A stretch of 35,969 nucleotides of DNA from an uncultured Verrucomicrobiota bacterium (GTDB taxonomy: Bacteria > Verrucomicrobiota > Verrucomicrobiia > Limisphaerales > JADLHS01). Position 1 is the stretch's first letter; the number at the start of each line of letters is the position of its first letter. Where the stretch lies: positions 1-35,969 of the forward strand of contig CAIKLQ010000138.1 of NCBI GenBank assembly GCA_903828255.1. The letters run 5' to 3'. The notes beneath the pieces are model-generated. The model saw only the letters and a list, made by a program, of their open reading frames with translations, had not been told where the DNA came from and ran no database searches. This document shows, piece after piece, positions 30,105-35,969 of the stretch. The translations under genes and the position numbers were made by a program.

Positions 30105-33100
30105 ATGACCACGTCACCCGATTCGATCCAGTTTCTCCTCACGCTGCCGCCACCGATGGCGCGCGAGTTTGAATCCCTCGATGGCCGCCCGCGCCCGCAT
30201 TGGTTCGCCTGCTCGGATTCCAGCGGGCCCCCGCTCGGCTCCGGCGGCGGCACGGCGAATTTGCTCGTCGAAGCGTGGCGCAGCACCGGCGCGGGTCGGA
30301 ACTTCAGTGATTGGCTGAAGTCGAACCGGAAACTCATGCTCCACTCCGGTGGCATGAGCCGCCGTCTGCCGGCATACGCGTCCATCGGGAAATTGTTGAT
30401 GCCCATCCCGGTGCTGCGCTGGTCGCGCGGGCAGCGGTTGGACCAGACGTTGTTGGATCTCGCCGTGCCGGAATACTCGCGCGTTCTGGCCCACGCCAGT
30501 CCGCGCTCGGTGGCGATGCTCGTGAGTGGCGACACGCTCATGCGCGTGGGCCATACGCTGCCGCCGTTGCCGGACGTGGACATCGTGGGCCTGGGCATGT
30601 GGGGCACGCCGGAAAAGGCCAAGGACTTCGGCGTCTTTTTCACGCCGCGCGGCAATCCCCACGAACTCGCGTTCTTCCTCCAGAAACCCTCGCCCGCCCG
30701 CATCCGCGAACTAGCCGCAACGCATCTGTATCTCTTCGACACCGGCATGTGGCTCTTGAGCGCGCGCGCGGTGAACGTGCTGCTGCAACGCTGCGGTTGG
30801 GACGCCGCGCGGCAGGAGTTCGCCGGCGGACGTGCGGCGAACTACGAGTTTTATTCCGGCTTCGGCCTAGCGCTCGGCACGGCGCCGTCGCAGCGCGATG
30901 ACGCGATTCACTCGCTCACGTGCGCCGTCGTCCCGCTGCCGAACGCGACCTTCCATCACTTCGGCACGACGGCACAGATGATCGAGTCTGTCTCCGCGCT
31001 GCAAAATCTCGTGCTCGATGAAACGAAGCTCGGCCTGGCCGGCGCGCGGCGGCATCCAGATCAGTATTTGCAGAACGCGCGGTCCAATCTCGTGCTCCGT
31101 CGCGAGGAGAATCACACGCTCTGGGCGGAGAACAGCGTGCTGCCGGATTCGTGGCGGCTGGCGCACGAACACGTCTTCACCGGCGTGCCGGAAAACCAGT
31201 GGGACTTGCGGCTCGAACCCGGCGCGTGCCTCGACTTCGTGCCGTTGCAGGAACGGAGCGCCGATCTCCGAATCGGCGCGTTCCAAAATCGCGGTCAGCA
31301 ACGCGCCGATTCGGAGATCGGCGCTCCGGGGTCTCGCAGAGAGAGTGACCATTCTCTCTGTATTCGCGCCTACGGCTTCCGCGATACCTTCAGCGGCGCG
31401 CTCGGCGACGAGCAAACGAAATGGTTCGGTCGCCCGGCGCGGGATTGGTTCGCGCAGCGTGGCCTGACGATGGAGCAATGCGGACTGGACGCGAAAACGG
31501 ACATTCAGTTCGCCGCGCTGTTTCCCGTGCTGCCGACGGCTGTGATCGAACCACGATTCCTCGAATGGCTCTTCGCCGCCGCGCCCGAGAAGAGTGAAGC
31601 CTTCGCCCAACTCTGGCGCGAACTCCCCCGCCTCTCCGCGCAACAACTGCTGGAGCAAGCGGACGTGAAGGCGATGCACGCGCGTCGCGCGGAACTCCGC
31701 GCCTGCTGTCTCGCGCCCATGATGCGAAACCATCGCTGGAGCGTGTTTTACAATCTCGATCTGGAAGCCACCGCGGGCGAATTCGCCAAGCAACCCGCCG
31801 CGTTGCTCGAAACCGCCTTCACCGAGCATGACGAACCGATGTCCGCCGTGCGTGACCAGATGTTGCGCGCCGCCGTCCTGCGGCGTCAGGGGGCTGCGGG
31901 CTGGGAAAAGTTTGAAGCAAACGCCTTTGGCCAGTTGCGCGACCTGATCGTGCGCGAGGCGCAAATCCAGCCGGCGCAGCCGCAGCGCAATGTGCTCGAA
32001 GACCAGATCGTCTGGGCGCGCAGCCCGGCCCGACTCGACCTCGCCGGCGGCTGGACGGACACCCCGCCCTATTGTATCGAGTTCGGCGGGCAGGTCGTCA
32101 ACGTGGCAGCGGACCTCAACGGCCAGCCGCCCGTGCAGGTGTTTGCGAAGCTTTGCGAGCGACCGGAGTTGGTGGTGCGCTCGATTGATCTTGGCGTCGA
32201 AGAGCGACTGCGGACTTACGCCGAACTGGAAACCTTCGCGCAGCCGGGCAGTGCTTTTGCGCTGGCGAAAGCCGCGTTCGCGCTGGCGGGTTTTCTCCCC
32301 CAGTTTCACGTGGACGGCGGTTTTGACTCGTTGGAAAAGCAACTGCGCGCATTCGGCGGCGGCATCGAACTCTCGCTGGTTGCGGCGGTCCCAAAAGGTT
32401 CTGGCCTCGGCACCAGCAGCATTCTCGCGGCGACCGTGCTCGCGGCACTGAGCGAGTTGTGCGGGCTGAATTGGGATCGCACGGTGATGTATTCGCGCAC
32501 GCTGGCGCTGGAGCAAATGCTCACGACCGGCGGCGGCTGGCAGGATCAGGCTGGGGGATTGTTCCGCGGCGTCAAGTTGATCGAAACCGCGCCGGGACTT
32601 TCGCAGAAGCCCACGCTGCGCTGGTTGCCGGAACATCTGTTCAGCCACGTGTTCGCCAACCGCACCATGCTGCTTTACTACACGGGCGTCACGCGGCTGG
32701 CGAAAAACATCCTGGCCGAAATCGTGCGCGGCATCTTCCTCAACTCACCCAGCCATCTGAGTCTGATTGCCGAGATTGGCCTCAACGGCGAAACCGCCGC
32801 CGCCGCGATTCAGAAATGCGATTACGATTTGCTGGCCGCCGCGATTCGCGAGCGTTGGGATTTGATGCAGCGCCTTGATGCCGGCACGAACCCACCCGCG
32901 ATTCAGAGCCTGCTCGCCAGCGTGAACGATCATCTCTACGCCGCAAAACTCCTCGGTGCCGGAGGCGGCGGTTACCTGCTGATGCTGGCGAAGGACGAAA
33001 CCGCCGCCGCGCGCATCCGGCAAACCCTCGCCGCGCGTCCCCCGAATGCCCGCGCCCGGTTTGTGGACTTCAGCCTGTCGGATACGGGGCTGCAAGTGAC

Positions 33101-33110
33101 GCGGAGTTAG
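30105..33110 (+). CDS. fkp: Bifunctional L-fucokinase / fucose-1-phosphate guanylyltransferase (FKP)
   Basis: It makes GDP-L-fucose from free L-fucose in two steps, for capsule or glycoprotein fucosylation. The protein has 1001 residues from the ATG at 30105; the earlier in-frame ATG at 29889 lies upstream of the repeat-bearing spacer. The N-terminal pyrophosphorylase has LGSGGGTANLL (44-54), LHSGGMSRRLPAYASIGKLL (79-98) and HLYLFDTGMWLLS. The C-terminal GHMP kinase begins near 640 with SPARLDLAGGWTDTPPY, then PKGSGLGTSSILAATVLAAL (about 760-780), TTGGGWQDQAGG and GAGGGGYLLM (about 950). The C-terminus ARFVDFSLSDTGLQVTRS closely follows Bacteroides FKP as recalled. Residues 384-408, plus about nine more, are absent from that homologue and are encoded by a palindromic repeat. 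Between the two parts, the linker is otherwise collinear. Confidence 0.92.
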   Translation: MTTSPDSIQFLLTLPPPMAREFESLDGRPRPHWFACSDSSGPPLGSGGGTANLLVEAWRSTGAGRNFSDWLKSNRKLMLHSGGMSRRLPAYASIGKLLMPIPVLRWSRGQRLDQTLLDLAVPEYSRVLAHASPRSVAMLVSGDTLMRVGHTLPPLPDVDIVGLGMWGTPEKAKDFGVFFTPRGNPHELAFFLQKPSPARIRELAATHLYLFDTGMWLLSARAVNVLLQRCGWDAARQEFAGGRAANYEFYSGFGLALGTAPSQRDDAIHSLTCAVVPLPNATFHHFGTTAQMIESVSALQNLVLDETKLGLAGARRHPDQYLQNARSNLVLRREENHTLWAENSVLPDSWRLAHEHVFTGVPENQWDLRLEPGACLDFVPLQERSADLRIGAFQNRGQQRADSEIGAPGSRRESDHSLCIRAYGFRDTFSGALGDEQTKWFGRPARDWFAQRGLTMEQCGLDAKTDIQFAALFPVLPTAVIEPRFLEWLFAAAPEKSEAFAQLWRELPRLSAQQLLEQADVKAMHARRAELRACCLAPMMRNHRWSVFYNLDLEATAGEFAKQPAALLETAFTEHDEPMSAVRDQMLRAAVLRRQGAAGWEKFEANAFGQLRDLIVREAQIQPAQPQRNVLEDQIVWARSPARLDLAGGWTDTPPYCIEFGGQVVNVAADLNGQPPVQVFAKLCERPELVVRSIDLGVEERLRTYAELETFAQPGSAFALAKAAFALAGFLPQFHVDGGFDSLEKQLRAFGGGIELSLVAAVPKGSGLGTSSILAATVLAALSELCGLNWDRTVMYSRTLALEQMLTTGGGWQDQAGGLFRGVKLIETAPGLSQKPTLRWLPEHLFSHVFANRTMLLYYTGVTRLAKNILAEIVRGIFLNSPSHLSLIAEIGLNGETAAAAIQKCDYDLLAAAIRERWDLMQRLDAGTNPPAIQSLLASVNDHLYAAKLLGAGGGGYLLMLAKDETAAARIRQTLAARPPNARARFVDFSLSDTGLQVTRS
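31254..31328. repeat. 29-bp perfect inverted repeat inserted in frame within fkp
   Basis: Arms 31254-31282 and 31300-31328 are exact reverse complements with a 17-base loop. The unit is 75 bases, exactly codons 384-408 of fkp, starting and ending on codon boundaries. Its core GCGCCGATCTCCGAATCGGC matches the palindrome at 34696-34766 with few changes. A second small hairpin, CAGAGAGA (31337-31344) with TCTCTCTG (31353-31360), follows directly and may belong to the same insertion. Confidence 0.92.
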
Positions 33111-33166
33111 CTCGACGCAACACCCAGGACGGTCAGTTTGAAAAACGGCGGAAAACATTCTCCTCC

Positions 33167-33212
33167 TCGTCCTCGTCCTCGAAAAGCCCCATAAAACCGA
33201 GGACGAGGACGA
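33167..33212. terminator. 15-bp perfect hairpin in convergent gap (fkp / pseudopilin)
   Basis: TCGTCCTCGTCCTCG (33167-33181) and CGAGGACGAGGACGA (33198-33212) are exact reverse complements around a 16-base AT-richer loop. It sits between two converging genes and so could end both transcripts. The triplet periodicity (TCC TCG) also ties it to the CCTCGTCCTCGTTCTC run near 6881, so it may be a repeat family used as a terminator. Confidence 0.6.
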
Positions 33213-33229
33213 TCCGTCGCGGGTGGTTT

Positions 33230-33898
33230 TCAATTGCAGATGCCGCACCAGACCAGGGCCGGATTGTTCGTGCGCCCTTTGTTCGTCGCCGAATCCCAGT
33301 ACTCCGCCTTCCGGAATCGTTGGGCGTGGCCATCGAGGAACGAGAACTGCGCGCCGCCACTGTGCAGATTCGTGTGGGCGAAATTCGCCGCGCCGACGCC
33401 GGGAATGTTTTTGGAATCGAACAGCCACACGACCGCCACGGAATTGCGAAACTGGCTGAGCTTGTTTCGCGTTCGGTCGTCGTCGCCCGTGCCGTCGTGT
33501 TCCTCGTTCAGACAATAGTGGAACAAATTGAAACCGCTGCTGCGGCGCGGATTGGCTGGACAAATCCAGGTGGACCGCCCGGGATCAATCGCCGCGTTCG
33601 TCCGCCAGGGCATTTCCGAATACGGTCTCAATCCAATCTCCACCGGCAGATAGTAATACCAACCTCCCGCAAGCTGGTTCGGCGTCGTGGGATTTGGGAA
33701 ACCTTCCTCGGGCAGCAGATCATTATTGCTCGCGGCGTAAAGCTGGGTGGCGAGGCCCCATTGTTTGAGATTGTTGAGGCAATACGTCGCGCTGGCCTTG
33801 GCCTTCGCGCCGCTCAAAGCTGGCAACAGCATTGCCGCCAGAATCGCGATGATCGCGATCACCACCAGCAATTCGATCAATGTGAAAGCCCGCCGCAT
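33230..33898 (-). CDS. Type II secretion pseudopilin-like protein (H-X9-DG type)
   Basis: The protein has 222 residues from the ATG at 33898, where GGAG lies about eight bases upstream. [20 protein letters not shown] is a class III prepilin leader: short basic segment, cleavage before Phe, Glu at +5 and a hydrophobic helix. [40 protein letters not shown] and a C-terminal [17 protein letters not shown] (the H-X9-DG-like motif) are typical of the large DUF1559-like/pseudopilin expansions of Verrucomicrobiota and Planctomycetota. The globular part is [20 protein letters not shown] and onward. It is a probable substrate of the prepilin peptidase at 14854-15963. It converges with fkp and is divergent from the zinc-ribbon gene. 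Confidence 0.92.
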   Translation of the reverse strand: MRRAFTLIELLVVIAIIAILAAMLLPALSGAKAKASATYCLNNLKQWGLATQLYAASNNDLLPEEGFPNPTTPNQLAGGWYYYLPVEIGLRPYSEMPWRTNAAIDPGRSTWICPANPRRSSGFNLFHYCLNEEHDGTGDDDRTRNKLSQFRNSVAVVWLFDSKNIPGVGAANFAHTNLHSGGAQFSFLDGHAQRFRKAEYWDSATNKGRTNNPALVWCGICN

Positions 33899-34095
33899 GA
33901 CAGTTGCTCCGTTTTGATTCGCCGGACGGAAGCCTACCGGGCGGACTCGCAAACGCCAGCCTCTTTTCCAACAGTCCTCATCCTTTTACTTGTCCACAGC
34001 GGCTATCGGTTTAACCATCCATTTAGCGATGGCGATGACGAATTCCGAGTGACGAGTCCGAGGGTTCGCGAAAATGCACTTCTTCTGCCGGCTAA

Positions 34096-34689
34096 ATGAG
34101 CACCAAGAACCTATCAGGCGAATGTCAGAATTGTGGCGGCCGGTTTGAATTTCCGGCCGAGGTGGCGGGTTTGACCGGTGAATGTCCGCATTGCGGCCAG
34201 CCGACGGAGTGTTTGCTGGCGTCACCCCCGGAGGAAATATCCCTGGTGCAAACCCGGGCCGTCATTTTCACCATCGTGGCGGTGGTGATCCTGGTGGGTG
34301 GTTTGATCGGCGCGTCCGTGGCGTTGAACCGGGCGAAGCAGATGGTGGCGGAGAAGCAAGGCGCTCGTGCACAGGCCCAGACCCAGAATCCACCCACGCC
34401 CGCCAATCCTTACGCGCAAATCAATTTCCGCACTTCAGCGGTCACGCTTGAAACCACGCCGGGAACGAAGCTCGTTCACGCCCAAGGTTCGATCGTCAAC
34501 ACCACCAACCGCCAACGCTTCGGTGTGAAAGTGGAACTGGCCCTGTTTGACGCCAACGGCAATTGGTTGGCCAACGCCTCGGATTATCAGCGCGTGATCG
34601 AGCCGAACGCCGAATGGAAATTCAACGCTCCAGTCGTCGAAACGAGAGCCGTCGCGGCGAGGATCTCGGCAATCACCGAGGCGAAATAA
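34096..34689 (+). CDS. Zinc-ribbon, single-pass membrane protein
   Basis: The protein has 197 residues. GECQNCGGRF and GECPHCGQPTECL give a Cys4 zinc ribbon (Cys10, Cys13, Cys30, Cys33). A single membrane helix follows (AVIFTIVAVVILVGGLIGAS, about 55-74), then a basic, Gln/Pro-rich linker. A beta-sandwich-like C-terminal domain of about 85 residues (NFRTSAVTLETTPGTKLVHA, GSIVNTTNRQRFGVKVELAL, NAEWKFNAPVV) resembles the FxLYD/DUF3426 class of extracytoplasmic domains. The topology would be cytoplasmic ribbon and exported C-terminus. No function can be assigned. It converges with mdh across an 85-base gap that holds a palindrome. Confidence 0.75.
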   Translation: MSTKNLSGECQNCGGRFEFPAEVAGLTGECPHCGQPTECLLASPPEEISLVQTRAVIFTIVAVVILVGGLIGASVALNRAKQMVAEKQGARAQAQTQNPPTPANPYAQINFRTSAVTLETTPGTKLVHAQGSIVNTTNRQRFGVKVELALFDANGNWLANASDYQRVIEPNAEWKFNAPVVETRAVAARISAITEAK

Positions 34690-34696
34690 CCGTAAC

Positions 34697-34766
34697 GCCG
34701 AACTCCGATTCGGCGCGTTTGAAATTGTCCTGGCACCCGCTCCAACACGCCGAATCGGAGTTCGGC
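34697..34766. repeat. 19-bp perfect inverted repeat in convergent gap (relative of the fkp insert)
   Basis: GCCGAACTCCGATTCGGCG (34697-34715) and CGCCGAATCGGAGTTCGGC (34748-34766) are exact reverse complements. The left arm continues into CGTTT as the fkp copy does (GCGTT). It fills most of the 85-base gap between the zinc-ribbon gene and mdh, so it may terminate both. Confidence 0.85.
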
Positions 34767-34774
34767 ACTCCGGA

Positions 34775-35770
34775 TCAGCCCGGAAGCAACTCGCTCACCA
34801 GTGCCTTTTCTTCCTTCAACTCATTCTCGGTGATCGCGATCTTGCCGCGGGAGAATTCGTTGAGCGGCACGCCTTGGACGATTTCCCAGGACTTGCCGGT
34901 GCTGCGGATCGGGTAGCTGAAGATCAAGCCCTTCTCGATGCCGTAGCTGCCATCCGTGCAGACCGCCACGCTGGTCCAGTCGCCCGCAGGGGTCGGATTC
35001 ACGAGGGAACGCACCGTGTCAATCGCCGCATTCGCGGCGCTGGCCGCGCTGGACAAACCGCGCGCCTTGATGATCGCCGCGCCGCGCTGCTGCACGGTGG
35101 CGATGAAATCTTTTTCCAACCACTCGGTGTGCTTGATGATGTCGGTCACCGGGCGCGTGCCGATGAGAGCGTTGAAGAAATCGGGATACATCGTGGCGCT
35201 GTGATTGCCCCAAATGGCGAGGTTCGTCACGGCGGTGGTGTCCACGCTGGCTTTCTTGGCGAGTTGGGCCTTGGCGCGGTTTTCATCGAGGCGCGTCATG
35301 GCGAAGAACCGGTCGCGCGGCACGCCGGGCGCGTTGTTCATGCAGATCAGCGAGTTGGTGTTGCACGGGTTGCCGACGACCAGCACGCGCACGTCGCTTG
35401 CGGCGTTCTTCTGGATGGCCTTGCCCTGGCCGACGAAAATCTTGCCGTTCGCGCCGAGCAAATCCTTGCGCTCCATTCCGGCCTTGCGCGGCGCGGCACC
35501 GACGAGCAAGCACCAGTTCACGTCCTTGAAGCCTTCGTCCAGATTGCCGGTGGCGACGATGCCTTTGAGCAGCGGGAACGCGCAGTCCTCGATTTCCATG
35601 ACCGTGCCCTTAAGCTTTTCCAGAATTTCCGGCACGTCCACTTCGATGAGGTGGAGAATGACCGGCTGGTTCGGCCCGAAAAGTTCGCCCGAAGCAATGC
35701 GGAACAGAAGTGAATAACCGATCTGACCGGCTGCGCCGGTGACCGCCACGCGAATTGGTGATGCGCTCAT
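34775..35770 (-). CDS. mdh: Malate dehydrogenase
   Basis: It oxidises malate to oxaloacetate with NAD in the TCA cycle. The protein has 331 residues from the ATG at 35770 ([20 protein letters not shown]); a longer open frame to 35923 has no family resemblance. [13 protein letters not shown] (10-22) is the nucleotide loop; the unusually long [12 protein letters not shown] after it marks the type related to cytosolic MDH and Thermus [20 protein letters not shown] holds substrate-loop arginines Arg95 and Arg101. [22 protein letters not shown] (Arg164 region) and [12 protein letters not shown] (catalytic His190) complete the site. [20 protein letters not shown] is C-terminal. No Shine-Dalgarno motif precedes the ATG. 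About 200 bases upstream to the window end show no further gene. Confidence 0.95.
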   Translation of the reverse strand: MSASPIRVAVTGAAGQIGYSLLFRIASGELFGPNQPVILHLIEVDVPEILEKLKGTVMEIEDCAFPLLKGIVATGNLDEGFKDVNWCLLVGAAPRKAGMERKDLLGANGKIFVGQGKAIQKNAASDVRVLVVGNPCNTNSLICMNNAPGVPRDRFFAMTRLDENRAKAQLAKKASVDTTAVTNLAIWGNHSATMYPDFFNALIGTRPVTDIIKHTEWLEKDFIATVQQRGAAIIKARGLSSAASAANAAIDTVRSLVNPTPAGDWTSVAVCTDGSYGIEKGLIFSYPIRSTGKSWEIVQGVPLNEFSRGKIAITENELKEEKALVSELLPG

Positions 35771-35969
35771 GATTTGTAAGTCAATTAACGGGCGCGAGTA
35801 TAAGTTGCGCCGCCCGCTGCGCAAGCATGGAGACAGGGAAGCGCAGAAAATGTATGGCTGATTCATCCTGACGGTAACCATGAGGAATGATAGGCCGTTA
35901 CGAGCGAGAAGGCTTTCCGGCATTGTTTGGCTGCCATGAAGTCATAGAAACCGCTCAGAGTGGCTTTGC

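Noticed and set aside
30867-32648. 593-residue open frame on the minus strand
   Set aside because: It is antisense to fkp, whose motifs are unambiguous; the frame is a GC artefact.
35771-35969. Possible gene start at the right window edge
   Set aside because: No frame with start, composition or motif support is visible in the last 200 bases.

Overview
The window is about 36 kb of GC-rich bacterial chromosome. It most likely comes from a Verrucomicrobiota member, and a Limisphaerales (Pedosphaera-like) lineage fits best. This is an inference from gene content: a Tat-exported Gfo/Idh/MocA oxidoreductase, a GxGYxYP-family putative glycoside hydrolase, an H-X9-DG type pseudopilin, a giant secreted S8 protease with a C-terminal domain ending near FYR, very few Shine-Dalgarno motifs, and spacers packed with palindromic repeats. 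No rRNA, tRNA, CRISPR array, transposase or phage gene was recognised.

Layout. 1-1491: 3' part of a glycosyltransferase-2/TPR gene. 1551-7417 (all minus): a sensory and motility-like block with a YjfB-family small protein, a PAS histidine kinase overlapped by a response regulator with a degenerate HD-GYP domain, then a DUF2835 gene overlapped by a CheD-CheR fusion. 8155-10736: exported oxidoreductase (minus) and EamA transporter (plus). 10784-12465: thioredoxin-like ferredoxin, putative lipoprotein and FHA/zinc protein (plus). 12440-16836: TIGR01777 epimerase (minus), then aroE, prepilin peptidase and frr (plus). 16927-26878 (minus): glycerate kinase, GxGYxYP protein, an 1883-aa modular S8 protease, and a DUF309 protein. 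27160-33110 (plus): parB, a PfkB-type sugar kinase, def, and a bifunctional fucokinase/GDP-fucose pyrophosphorylase (fkp). 33230-35770: pseudopilin (minus), zinc-ribbon membrane protein (plus), malate dehydrogenase (minus).

The prepilin peptidase and the pseudopilin belong to one export pathway. The GxGYxYP protein, S8 protease and oxidoreductase point to breakdown of extracellular polymers. Fkp makes GDP-fucose from free fucose. The kinase, regulator, CheD-CheR and YjfB genes look like a sensory/motility set, but no receptor, CheA or flagellar structural gene lies here.

The most striking non-genic signal is a dense population of palindromic repeats of several families. One copy, a 29-bp perfect inverted repeat occupying exactly 25 codons, lies in frame inside fkp and appears to add about 34 residues to the enzyme. 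A related copy sits in the convergent gap before mdh. Other families recur in register at distant sites, and one supplies the stop codon of aroE.
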